This document shows positions 25,501 through 36,899 of a stretch of 64,000 nt of DNA, piece after piece (the first letter of the stretch is position 1; the number at the start of each line of letters is the position of its first letter). A program made the position numbers and the translations under genes. Source of the DNA: Pisaster brevispinus (lineage: Eukaryota; Echinodermata; Asteroidea; Forcipulatida; Asteriidae). Under the pieces are notes generated by a model. It worked only from the letters and a program-made list of their open reading frames with translations. It did no database searches and was not told the origin of the DNA. The stretch spans positions 22,514,527 to 22,578,526 of the forward strand of contig JAMKCF010000004.1 of assembly GCA_023634235.1 (NCBI GenBank). Reading direction: 5' to 3'.

Positions 25501-28500
25501 TGTAATACGGTGGAGTTTCGGGCAGCCCTTCTTCCAGGAGGCTGGCCTCGCTTACAAAATCCTGATCTTAACGAAATTCACGGTAGAGAGAGCCCTTAAC
25601 GCGGGCTTTCCAATGGTGTAAAACTTGTGAAGATCCAGTATTATTCTGAGGCTGATTTGACCATCCTTACTTTGTCCTTGTTTCTTTGACAGCTCTGTGT
25701 ACAAAAATCCCATTGGGGATGCTTTTGCGGAGCGTTCGGAGTAGCCCCACCTGCTGGTCATTTCCGGTATAAAGCTTGCCCTCTGGGTCGCTAAAAAGTT
25801 GTTTTTAGATGCAGGGATATCCAAGGCAGACTCAAGTACAAATTTTGTCTCTCTAGCATTTCTACTTCATGAGTTATTGCCAACTTTAGCTCAGAAATTA
25901 TTCCGGACCTTTTTGTGCCGTCTTTTTCTCACTGGCGATGACGTAGGCATGTAATACAGTGGAGTTTCGGGCAGCCCTACTTCCAGGAAGCTGGCCTCGT
26001 CTACAAAACCCTGATCTTAACGAAACTCACGGTAGAGAGAGCCTTTAAAACGGGCTTTCCAATGGTGTAAAAATTGTGAAGATCCAGTATTTTTCTGAGG
26101 CTGATTTGACCGTCCTTACTTTGTCTTTGTTTCTTTGACAGCTCTGTGTACAAAAATCCCATTGGGGATGCTTTTGAGGAGCCTTCGGAGTAGCCCCACC
26201 TGCTGGTCATTTCCGGTATGAAGCTTGCCGTCCGGGTCGCTCAAAGTTTGATTTTCGGATGCAGGGATATCCAAGGCAGACTCAGGTACAAATTTTGTCT
26301 CTCTAGCATTTCTACTTCATGAGTTATTGCCAACTTTAGCTCAGAAATTATTCCGGACCTTTTTGTGCCGGCTTTTTCTCACTGGCGATGACGTAGGCAT
26401 GTAATACAGTGGAGTTTCGGGCAGCCCTTCTTCAAGGAAGCTGGCTTCGCTTACAAAAACTTGATCTTAACGAAATTCACGGTAGAGAAAGCCACTGAGA
26501 CGGGCTTTCCAATGGTGTAAAACGTGTGAAGATCCAGTGTTATTCTGAGGCTGATTTGACCGTCCTTACTTTGTCCTTGTTTCTTTGACAGCTCTGTGTA
26601 CGAAAATCCCATTAGGGATGCTTTTGAGGAGCGTTCGGAGTAGCCCCACCTGCTGGTCATTTCCAGTATGAAGCTTGCCCTCTGGGTCGCTAAAAGTTTG
26701 ATTTTCAGATGCAGGGATATCCAAGGCAGACTCAGGTACAAATTTTGTCTCTCTAGCATTTCTACTTCATGAGTTATTGCCAACTTTAGCTCAGAAATTA
26801 TTCCGGACCTTTTTGTGCCGGCTTTTTCTCACTGGTGATGACGTAGGCATGTAATACAGTGGAGTTTCGGGCAGCCCTACTTCCAGGAGGCTGGCCTCGC
26901 CTACAAAAACCTGATCTTAACGAAATTCACGGTAGAGAGAGCCCTTAACGCGGGCTTTCCAATGGTGTAAAACTTGTGAAGATCCAGTATTATTCTGAGG
27001 CTGATTTAACCATCCTTACTTTGTCCTTGTTTCTTTGACAGCTCTGTGTACAAAAATCCCATTGGGGATGCTTTTGAGGAGCGTTCGGAGTAGCCCCACC
27101 TGCTGGTCATTTCCGGTATGAAGCTTGCCGTCCGGGTCGCTCAAAGTTTGATTTCCGGATGCAGGGATATCCAAGGCAGACTCAGGTACAAATTTTGTCT
27201 CTCTAGCATTTCTAGTTCATGAGTTATTCCCAACCTTACCTCAGAAATTATTCCGAACCTTTTTGTGCCGGCTTTTTTTCACTGGTGATGACGTAGGCAT
27301 GTAATACAGTGGAGTTTCGGGCAGCCCTTCTTCCAGGAGGCTGGACTCGCTTACAAAAACTTGATCTTAACGAAATTCACGGTAGAGAAAGCCATAGAGA
27401 CGGGCTTTCTAATGGTGTAAAACGTGTGAAGATCCAGTGTTATTCTGAGGCTGATTTGACCGTCCTTACTTTGTCCTTGTTTCTTTGACAGCTCTGTGTA
27501 CGAAAATCCCATTGGGGATGCTTTTGAGGAGCGTTCGGAGTAGCCCCAACTGCTGGTCTATTCCGGTATGAAGCTTGCCCTCTGGGTCGCTAAAAGTTTG
27601 ATTTTCGGATGCAGGGATATCCAAGGCAGACTCAGGTACAAATTTTGTCTCTCTAGCATTTCTACTTCATGAGTTATTACCAACTTTAGCTCAGAAATTA
27701 TTCCGGACCTTTTTGTGCCGGCTTTTTCTCACTGGTGATGACGTAGGCATGTAATACAGTGGAGTTTCGGGCAGCCCTACTTCCAGGAGGCTGGCCTCGC
27801 CTACAAAGACCTGATCTTAACGAAATTCACGGTAGAGAGAGCCCTTAACGCGGGCTTTCCAATGGTGTAAACTTTGTGAAGATCCAGTATTATTCTGAGG
27901 CTTATTTGACCATCCTTACCTTGTCTTTGTTTCTTTGACAGCTCTGTGTACAAAAATCCCATTGGGGATGCTTTTGAGGAGCGTTCGGAGTAGCCCCACC
28001 TGCTGGTCATTTCCGGTATGAAGCTTGCCGTCCGGGTCGCTCAAAGTTTGATTTTCGGATGCAGGGATATCCAAGGCAGACTCAGGTACAAATTTTGTCT
28101 CTCTAGCATTTCTAGTTCATGAGTTATTCCCAACCTTAGCTCAGAAATTATTCCGGACCTTTTTGTGCCGGCTTTTTTTCACTGGCGATGACGTAGGCAT
28201 GTAATACAGTGGAGTTTGGGCAGCCCTACTTCCAGGAGGCTGGCCTCGCCTACAAAAACTGATCTTAACAAAATTCACGGTAGAGAGAGCCCTTAAAACG
28301 GGCTTTCCAATGGTGTAAAACTTGTGAAAATCCAGTATTATTCTGAGGCTGAATTGACCATCCTTACTTTGTCCTTGTTTCTTTGACAGCTCTGTGTACA
28401 AAAATCCCATTGGGGATATTTTTGAGGAGCGTTCGGAGTAGCCCCACCTGCTGGTCATTTCCGGTATGAAGCTTGCCGTCCGGGTCGTTCAAAGTTTAAT

Positions 28501-28748
28501 TTCCGGATGCAGGGATATCCAAGGCAGACTCAGGTACAAATTTTGTCTCTCTAGCATTTCTAGTTCATGAGTTATTCCCAACCTTACCTAAGAAAATATT
28601 CCGAACCTTTTTGTGCCGGCTTTTTCTCACTGGTGATGACGTAGCCATGTAATACGGTGGAGTTTCGGGCAGCCCTTCTTCCAGGAGGCTGGCCTCGCTT
28701 ACAAAATCCTGATCTTAACGAAATTCACGGTAGAGAGAGCCCTTAACG
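18874..28748 (+). repeat. 22-mer HOR (9,875 bp), copy 2
   Basis: This copy is offset 9,875 bp from copy 1 and keeps the same 22 monomers in the same order. By eye it shows only scattered substitutions against copy 1, for example CTCAAAGTTTG (about 19514) versus CTCAAAATTTG (about 9640), and CTAAAAAGTTGATT (about 22192) versus CTAAAAAGGTGATT (about 12317). It shares with copy 1, but not with copy 3, markers such as CAAATTGTGTCTC (about 21344) and GGGCTTTCTAATGG in the monomer after the GGACTCGC mark. Copies 1 and 2 therefore appear to be each other's closest relatives. Confidence 0.95.
23303..26450 (+). repeat. Nested 7-mer block, first copy in HOR copy 2
   Basis: This block is equivalent to 13428-16575 at +9,875 bp. 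It has the same order of marker monomers, including GACTCGGGTAC (about 24034), which also occurs in the equivalent place near 14159 but not in the second 7-mer block (GACTCAGG). That mark shows that the two 7-mer blocks had already diverged before the 22-mer was duplicated. Confidence 0.88.
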
Positions 28749-29429
28749 CGGGCTTTCCAATGGTGTAAAACTTGTGAAGATCCAGTATTATTCTGAGGCT
28801 GATTTGACCATCCTTACTTTGTCCTTGTTTCTTTGACAGCTCTGTGTACAAAAATCCCATTGGGGATGCTTTTGCGGAGCGTTCGGAGTAGCCCCACCTG
28901 CTGGTCATTTCCGGTATAAAGCTTGCCCTCTGGGTCGCTAAAAAGTTGTTTTTAGATGCAGGGATATCCAAGGCAGACTCAAGTACAAATTTTGTCTCTC
29001 TAGCATTTCTACTTCATGAGTTATTGCCAACTTTAGCTCAGAAATTATTCCGGACCTTTTTGTGCCGTCTTTTTCTCACTGGCGATGACGTAGGCATGTA
29101 ATACAGTGGAGTTTCGGGCAGCCCTACTTCCAGGAAGCTGGCCTCGTCTACAAAACCCTGATCTTAACGAAACTCACGGTAGAGAGAGCCTTTAAAACGG
29201 GCTTTCCAATGGTGTAAAAATTGTGAAGATCCAGTATTTTTCTGAGGCTGATTTGACCGTCCTTACTTTGTCTTTGTTTCTTTGACAGCTCTGTGTACAA
29301 AAATCCCATTGGGGATGCTTTTGAGGAGCCTTCGGAGTAGCCCCACCTGCTGGTCATTTCCGGTATGAAGCTTGCCGTCCGGGTCGCTCAAAGTTTGATT
29401 TTCGGATGCAGGGATATCCAAGGCAGACT
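26451..29429 (+). repeat. Nested 7-mer block, second copy in HOR copy 2
   Basis: This block is equivalent to 16576-19554. It carries the diagnostic GAGTTTGGGC 1-base loss near 28215, again showing that second blocks resemble each other across HOR copies more than they resemble the first blocks. Confidence 0.88.
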
Positions 29430-32400
29430 TAGGTACAAATTTTGTCTCTCTAGCATTTCTAGTTCATGAGTTATTCCCAACCTTAGCTCAGAAATTATTC
29501 CGGACCTTTTTGTGCCGGCTTTTTCTCACTGGCGATGACGTAGGCATGTAATACAGTGGAGTTTCGGGCAGCCCTACTTCCAGGAGGCTGGCCTCGCTTA
29601 CAAAAAATTGATCTTAACGAAATTCACGGTAGAGAAAGCCCTTGAGACGGGCTTTCCAATGGTGTAAAACGTGTGAAGATCCAGTGTTATTCTGAGGCTG
29701 ATTTGACCGTCCTTACTTTGTCCTTGTTTCTTTGACAGCTCTGTGTATAAAAATACCATTGGGGATGCTTTTGAGGAGCGTTCGGAGTAGCCCCACCTGC
29801 TGGTCATTTCCGGTATGAAGCTTGCCCTCTGGGTCGCTAAAAGTTTAATTTTCGGATGCAGGGATATCCAAGGCAGACTCAGGTACAAATTTTGTCTCTC
29901 TAGCATTTCTAGTTCATGAGTTATTCCCAACCTTACCTCAGAAATTATTCAAGACCTTTTTGTGCCGGCTTTTTCTCACTGGTGATGACGTAGGCATGTA
30001 ATACAGTGGAGTTTCGGGCAGCCCTACTTCCAGGAGGCTGGCCTCGCCTACAAAGACCTGATCTTAACGAAATTCACGGTAGAGAGAGCCCTTAACGCGG
30101 GCTTTCCAATGGTGTAAACTTTGTGAAGATCCAGTATTATTCTGAGGCTTATTTGACCATCCTTACTTTGTCTTTGTTTCTTTGACAGCTCTGTGTACAA
30201 AAATCCCATTGGGGATGCTTTTGAGGAGCGTTCGGAGTAGCCCCACCTGCTGGTCATTTCCGGTATGAAGCTTGCCGTCCGGGTCGCTCAAAGTTTGATT
30301 TTCGGATGCAGGGATATCCAAGGCAGACTCAGGTACAAATTTTGTCTCTCTAGCATTTCTAGTTCATGAGTTATTCCCAACCTTAGCTCAGAAATTATTC
30401 CGGACCTTTTTGTGCCGGCTTTTTTTCACTGGCGATGACGTAGGCATGTAATACAGTGGAGTTTCGGGCAGCCCTACTTCCAGGAGGCTGGCCTCGCCTA
30501 CAAAAACTGATCTTAACAAAATTCACGGTAGAGAGAGCCCTTAAAACGGGCTTTCCAATGGTGTAAAACTTGTGAAAATCCAGTATTATTCTGAGGCTGA
30601 ATTGACCATCCTTACTTTGTCCTTGTTTCTTTGACAGCTCTGTGTACAAAAATCCCATTGGGGATATTTTTGAGGAGCGTCCGGAGTAGCCCCACCTGCT
30701 GGTCATTTCCGGTATGAAGCTTGCCGTCCGGGTCGTTCAAAGTTTGATTTCCGGATGCAGGGATATCCAAGGCAGACTCAGCATTTCTAGTTCATGAGTT
30801 ATTCCCAACCTTACCTAAGAAATTATTCCGGACCTTTTTGTGCCGGCTTTTTCTCACTGGTGATGACGTAGGCATGTAATACGGTGGAGTTTCGGGCAGC
30901 CCTTTTTCCGGGAGGCTGGCCTCGCTTACAAAAACTTGATCTTAACGAAATTCACGGTAGAGAAAGCCACTGAGACGGGCTTTCCAATGGTGTAAAACGT
31001 GTGAAGATCCAGTGTTATTCTGAGGCTGATTTGACCGTCCTTACTTTGTCCTTGTTTCTTTGACAGCTCTGTGTACGAAAATCCCATTGGGGATGCTTTT
31101 GAGGAGCGTTCGGAGTAGCCCCACCTGCTGGTCTATTCCGGTATGAATCTTGCCCTCTGGGTCGCTAAAAGTTTGATTTTCGGATGCAGGGATATCCAAG
31201 GCAGACTCAGGTACAAATTTTGTCTCTCTAGCATTTCTACTTCATGAGTTATTGCCAACTTTAGCTCAAAAATTATTCCGGACCTTTTTGTGCCGGCTTT
31301 TTCTCACTGGCGATGACGTAGGCATGTAATACAGTGGAGTTTCGGGCAGCCCTTCTTCCGGGAGGCTGGCCTCGCTTACAAAAACTTGATCTTAACGAAA
31401 TTCACGGTAGAGAAAGCCACTGAGACTGGCTTTCCAATGGTGTAAAACGTGTGAAGATCCAGTGTTATTCTGAGGCTGATTTGACCGTCCTTACTTTGTC
31501 CTTGTTTCTTTGACAGCTCTGTGTACGAAAATCCCATTGGGGATGCTTTTGAGGAGCGTTCGGAGTAGCCCCACCTGCTGGTCTATTCCGGTATGAATCT
31601 TGCCCTCTGGGTCTCTAAAAGTTTGATTTTCGGATGCAGAGATATCCAAGGCAGACTCAGGTACAAATTTTGTCTCTCTAGCATTTCTACTTCATGAGTT
31701 ATTGCCAACTTTAGCTCAGAAATTATTCCGGACCTTTTTGTGCCGGCTTTTTCTCACTGGCGATGACGTAGGCATGTAATACAGTGGAGTTTCGGGCAGC
31801 CCTTCTTCCAGGAAGCTGGCCTCGCTTACAAAATCCTGATCTTAACGAAATTCACGGTAGAGAGAGCCCTTAACGCGGGCTTTCCAATGGTGTAAAACTT
31901 GTGAAGATCCAGTATTATTCTGAGGCTGATTTGACCATCCTTACTTTGTCCTTGTTTCTTTGACAGCTCTGTGTACAAAAATCCCATTGGGGATGCTTTT
32001 GAGGAGCGTTCGGAGTAGCCCCACCTGCTGGTCTATTCCAGTATGAAGCTTGCCCTCTGGGTCGCTAAAAGTTTGATTTTCAGATGCAGGGATATCCAAG
32101 GCAGACTCAGGTACAAATTTTGTCTCTCTAGCATTTCTACTTCATGAGTTATTGCCAACTTTAGCTCAGAAATTATTCCGGACCTTTTTGTGCCGGCTTT
32201 TTCTCACTGGCGATGACGTAGGCATGTAATACAGTGGAGTTTCGGGCAGCCCTTCTTCCGGGAGGCTGGCCTCGCTTACAAAAACTTGATCTTAACGAAA
32301 TTCACGGTAGAGAAAGCCACTGAGACGGGCTTTCCAATGGTGTAAAACGTGTGAAGATCCAGTGTTATTCTGAGGCTGATTTGACCGTCCTTACTTTGTC

Positions 32401-35149
32401 CTTGTTTCTTTGACAGCTCTGTGTACGAAAATCCCATTGGGGATGCTTTTGAGGAGCGTTTGGAGTAGCCCCACCTGCTGGTCTATTCCGGTATGAATCT
32501 TGCCCTCTGGGTCGCTAATATTTTTGATTTTCGGATGCAGGGATATCCAAGGCAGACTCAGGTACAAATTTTGTCTCTCTAGCATTTCTACTTCATGAGT
32601 TATTGCCAACTTTAGCTCAGAAATTATTCCGGACCTTTTTGTGCCGGCTTTTTCTCACTGGCGATGACGTAGGCATGTAATACAGTGGAGTTTCGGGCAG
32701 CCCTTCTTCCAGGAAGCTGGCTTCGCTTACAAAAACTTGATCTTAACGAAATTCACGGTAGAGAAAGCCACTGAGACGGGCTTTCCAATGGTGTAAAACG
32801 TGTGAAGATCCAGTGTTATTCTGAGGCTGATTTGACCGTCCTTACTTTGTCCTTGTTTCTTTGACAGCTCTGTGTACGAAAATCCCATTAGGGATGCTTT
32901 TGAGGAGCGTTCGGAGTAGCCCCACCTGCTGGTCATTTCCAGTATGAAGCTTGCCATCTGGGTCGCTAAAAGTTTGATTTTCAGATGCAGGGATATCCAA
33001 GGCAGACTCAGGTACAAATTTTGTCTCTCTAGCATTTCTACTTCATGAGTTATTGCCAACTTTAGCTCAGAAATTATTCCGGACCTTTTTGTGCCGGCTT
33101 TTTCTCACTGGTGATGACGTAGGCATGTAATACAGTGGAGTTTCGGGCAGCCCTACTTCCAGGAGGCTGGCCTCGCCTACAAAAACCTGATCTTAACGAA
33201 ATTCACGGTAGAGAGAGCCCTTAACGCGGGCTTTCTAATGGTGTAAAACTTGTGAAGATCCAGTATTATTCTGAGGCTGATTTAACCATCCTTACTTTGT
33301 CCTTGTTTCTTTGACAGCTCTGTGTACAAAAATCCCATTGGGGATGCTTTTGAGGAGCGTTCGGAGTAGCCCCACCTGCTGGTCATTTCCGGTATGAAGC
33401 TTGCCGTCCGGGTCGCTCAAAGTTTGATTTCCGGATGCAGGGATATCCAAGGCAGACTCAGGTACAAATTTTGTCTCTCTAGCATTTCTAGTTCATGAGT
33501 TATTCCCAACCTTACCTCAGAAATTATTCCGAACCTTTTTGTGCCGGCTTTTTTTCACTGGTGATGACGTAGGCATGTAATACAGTGGAGTTTCTGGCAG
33601 CCCTTCTTCCAGGAGGCTGGACTCGCTTACAAAAACTTGATCTTAACGAAATTCACGGTAGAGAAAGCCATAGAGACGGGCTTTCCAATGGTGTAAAACG
33701 TGTGAAGATCCAGAATTATTCTGAGGCTGATTTGACCGTCCTTACTTTGTCCTTGTTTCTTTGACAGCTCTGTGTACGAAAATCCCATTGGGGATGCTTT
33801 TGAGGAGCGTTCGGAGTAGCCCCAACTGCTGGTCTATTCCGGTATGAAGCTTGCCCTCTGGGTCGCTAAAAGTTTGATTTTCGGATGCAGGGATATCCAA
33901 GGCAGACTCAGGTACAAATTTTGTCTCTCTAGCATTTCTACTTCATGAGTTATTACCAACTTTAGCTCAGAAATTATTCCGGACCTTTTTGTGCCGGCTT
34001 TTTCTCACTGGTGATGACGTAGGCATGTAATACAGTGGAGTTTCGGGCAGCCCTTCTTCCAGGAGGCTGGCCTCCCCTACAAAGACCTGATCTTAACGAA
34101 ATTCACGGTAGAGAGAGCCCTTAACGCGGGCTTTCCAATGGTGTAAACTTTGTGAAGATCCAGTATTATTCTGAGGCTTATTTGACCATCCTTACCTTGT
34201 CTTTGTTTCTTTGACAGCTCTGTGTACAAAAATCCCATTGGGGATGCTTTTGAGGAGCGTTCGGAGTAGCCCCACCTGCTGGTCATTTCCGGTATGAAGC
34301 TTGCCGTCCGGGTCGCTCAAAGTTTGATTTTCGGATGCAGGGATATCCAAGGCAGACTCAGGTACAAATTTTGTCTCTCTAGCATTTCTAGTTCATGAGT
34401 TATTCCCAACCTTAGCTCAGAAATTATTCCGGACCTTTTTGTGCCGGCTTTTTTTCACTGGCGATGACGTAGGCATGTAATACAGTGGAGTTTCGGGCAG
34501 CCCTACTTCCAGGAGGCTGGCCTCGCCTACAAAAACTGATCTTAACAAAATTCACGGTAGAGAGAGCCCTTAAAACGGGCTTTCCAATGGTGTAAAACTT
34601 GTGAAAATCCAGTATTATTCTGAGGCTGAATTGACCATCCTTACTTTGTCCTTGTTTCTTTGACAGCTCTGTGTACAAAAATCCCATTGGGGATATTTTT
34701 GAGGAGCGTTCGGAGTAGCCCCACCTGCTGGTCATTTCCGGTATGAAGCTTGCCGTCCGGGTCGTTCAAAGTTTGATTTCCGGATGCAGGGATATCCAAG
34801 GCAGACTCAGGTACAAATTTTGTCTCTCTAGCATTTCTAGTTCATGAGTTATTCCCAACCTTACCTAAGAAAATATTCCGAACCTTTTTGTGCCGGCTTT
34901 TTCTCACTGGTGATGACGTAGCCATGTAATACGGTGGAGTTTCGGGCAGCCCTTCTTCCAGGAGGCTGGCCTCGCTTACAAAATCCTGATCTTAACGAAA
35001 TTCACGGTAGAGAGAGCCCTTAACGCGGGCTTTCCAATGGTGTAAAACTTGTGAAGATCCAGTATTATTCTGAGGCTGATTTGACCATCCTTACTTTGTC
35101 CTTGTTTCTTTGACAGCTCTGTGTACAAAAATCCCATTGGGGATGCTTT
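28749..35149 (+). repeat. 22-mer HOR, partial third copy lacking one monomer
   Basis: This copy follows at 9,875 bp, then 9,874 bp once the A-run near 29602 has six instead of seven A. It keeps the 21-bp deletion (junction near 30781) and the CTAATATTTTTG mark (about 32515). It has only one of the two adjacent CTTCAAGGAAGC-class monomers (one at about 32706, reading CTTCCAGGAAGCTGGCTTCG), so offsets drop by 450 bp to about 9,424 afterwards. Copy-specific changes include GGCTTATTTGACC (about 30147), CCCTTTTTCCGGG (about 30902), TTGCCATCTGGG (about 32952), TTTCTGGCAGCC (about 33592), CCAGAATTATTC (about 33710) and CCTCCCCTAC (about 34071). The match ends near 35149, where GAGGAGCG and TCTATTCCAGTATG replace GCGGAGCG and TCATTTCCGGTATA. 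The second 7-mer block is absent. Confidence 0.92.
29635..29655. other. Inverted repeat AAAGCCC / GGGCTTT (7-bp stem, 7-base loop)
   Basis: Arms lie at 29635-29641 and 29649-29655 with spacer TTGAGAC. The same place in every monomer carries a version of this dyad. B-type units have AGCCC with GGGCT (5 bp), and A-type units have AAAGCC with GGCTTT (6 bp, longer spacer). The dyad is real in the sequence; any role in DNA or RNA folding is unproven. Confidence 0.6.
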
Positions 35150-36899
35150 TGAGGAGCGTTCGGAGTAGCCCCACCTGCTGGTCTATTCCAGTATGAAGCT
35201 TGCCCTCTGGGTCGCTAAAAGTTTGATTTTCGGATGCAGGGATATCCAAGGCAGACTCAGGTACAAATTTTGTCTCTCTAGCATTTCTACTTCATGAGTT
35301 ATTGCCAACTTTAGCTCAGAAATTATTCCGGACCTTTTTGTGCCGGCTTTTTCTCACTGGCGATGACGTAGGCATGTAATACAGTGGAGTTTCGGGCAGC
35401 CCTTCTTCCAGGAGGCTGGCCTCGCCTACAAAAACCTGATCTTAACGAAATTCACGGTAGAGAGAGCCCTTAACGCGGGCTTTCTAATGGTGTAAAACTT
35501 GTGAAGATCCAGTATTATTCTGAGGCTGATTTGACCATCCTTACTTTGTCCTTGTTTCTTTGACAGCTCTGTGTACAAAAATCCCATTGGGGATGCTTTT
35601 GAGGAGCGTTCGGAGTAGCCCCACCTGCTGGTCATTTCCGGTATGAAGCTTGCCGTCCGGGTCGCTCAAAGTTTGATTTCCGGATGCAGGGATATCCAAG
35701 GCAGACTCAGGTACAAATTTTGTCTCTCTAGCATTTCTAGTTCATGAGTTATTCCCAACCTTACCTCAGAAATTATTCCGAACCTTTTTGTGCCGGCTTT
35801 TTCTCACTGGTGATGACGTAGGCATGTAATACAGTGGAGTTTCGGGCAGCCCTTCTTCCAGGAGGCTGGCCTCGCTTACAAAATCCTGATCTTAACAAAA
35901 TTCACGGTAGAGAGAGCCCTTAACGCGGGCTTTCCAATGGTGTAAAACTTGTGAAGATCCAGTATTATTCTGAGGCTGATTTGACCATCCTTACTTTGTC
36001 CTTGTTTCTTTGACAGCTCTGTGTACAAAAATCCCATTGGGGATGCTTTTGAGGAGCGTTCGGAGTAGCCCCACCTGCTGGTCATTTCCGGTATGAAGCT
36101 TGCCCTCTGGGTCGCTAAAAGTTTGATTTCCGGATGCAGGGATATCCAAGGCAGACTGAGGTACAAATTTTGTCTCTCTAGCATTTCTAGTTCATGAGTT
36201 ATTCCCAACCGTAGCTCAGAAATTATTCCGGACCTTTTTGTGCCGGCTTTTTCTCACTGGTGATGACGTAGGCATGTAATACAGTGGAGTTTCGGGCAGC
36301 CCTACTTCCAGGAGGCTGGCCTCGCCTACAAAAACCTGATCTTAACGAAATTCACGGTAGAGAGAGCCCTTAACTCGGGCTTTCTAATGGTGTAAAACTT
36401 GTGAAGATCCAGTATTATTCTGAGGCTGATTTGACCATCCTTACTTTGTCCTTGTTTCTTTGACAGCTCTGTGTACAAAAATCCCATTGGGGATGCTTTT
36501 GAGGAGCGTTCGGAGTAGCCCCACCTGCTGGTCTATTCCGGTATGAAGCTTGCCCTCTGTGTCGCTAAAAGTTTGATTTTCGGATGCAGGGATATCCAAG
36601 GCAGACTCAGGTACAAATTTTGTCTCTCTAGCATTTTTACTTCATGAGTTATTGCCAACTTTAGCTCAGAAATTATTCCGGACCTTTTTGTGCCGGCTTT
36701 TTCTCACTGGCGATGACGTAGGCATGTAATACAGTGGAGTTTCGGGCAGCCCTTCTTCCAGGAGGCTGGCCTCGCTTACAAAAATTTGATCTTAACGAAA
36801 TTCACGGTAGAGAAAGCCACTGAGACGGGCTTTCCAATGGTGTAAAACGTGTGAAGATCCAGTGTTATTCTGAGGCTGATTTGACCGTCCTTACTTTGT
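35150..36899 (+). repeat. B-type monomers downstream of the 22-mer HOR
   Basis: About four monomers (landmarks 35438, 35888, 36338, 36788), mainly with AGAGAGCCCTTAACGCGGGC. The entry point at about 35150 reads TCTATTCCAGTATGAAGC, which resembles monomer 7 of the 22-mer (about 32035) rather than monomer 15, suggesting an exchange between non-equivalent monomers. No HOR period is evident within this stretch. Confidence 0.75.
35438..35887 (+). repeat. Representative 450-bp satellite monomer (B-type) with landmarks
   Basis: This unit, taken from one GATCTTAAC to the next, is a convenient reference. In order it holds: an inverted repeat AGCCC (35465-35469) / GGGCT (35477-35481) with a 7-base spacer; a pyrimidine-rich tract around 35540-35560; the box GAGGAGCGTTCGGAGTAG (from 35601); AAGCTT (35646-35651); the 8-bp palindrome GGATATCC around 35690-35697; TCATGA (35742-35747); GCCGGC (35792-35797); TGACGTA (35814-35820); and a short A-run after CTTAC just before the next unit. 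Hand count: 208 of 450 bases are G or C and there are 16 CpG. AAGCTT is lost in the subtype that reads GTATGAATCTTGCC. GATATC is kept in almost all units; an exception is the divergent unit near 8310, which reads GGGATGGCC there. Confidence 0.93.

Noticed and set aside
8999..35149. Assembly duplication as the explanation of the 22-mer copies
   Set aside because: Copies differ by substitutions, an A-run change and loss of one whole monomer. Artefact is unlikely, though long reads would settle it.
35606..35625. Pol III B-box in GCGTTCGGAGTAGC, implying a tRNA-derived SINE
   Set aside because: It matches GTTCG but fails at key positions of the B-box consensus, and no A-box or tRNA-like region precedes it at a proper distance.
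35600..35625. CENP-B box around TTCGGAGTAGCCCC
   Set aside because: TTCG and the following A fit, but the required CGGG end is absent, and no better match was seen on the other strand.
35438..35887. Monomer length as three nucleosome cores (3 x 150)
   Set aside because: It is numerically suggestive, but nothing in the sequence that I can read by eye, such as a clear 150-bp sub-repeat, supports it.
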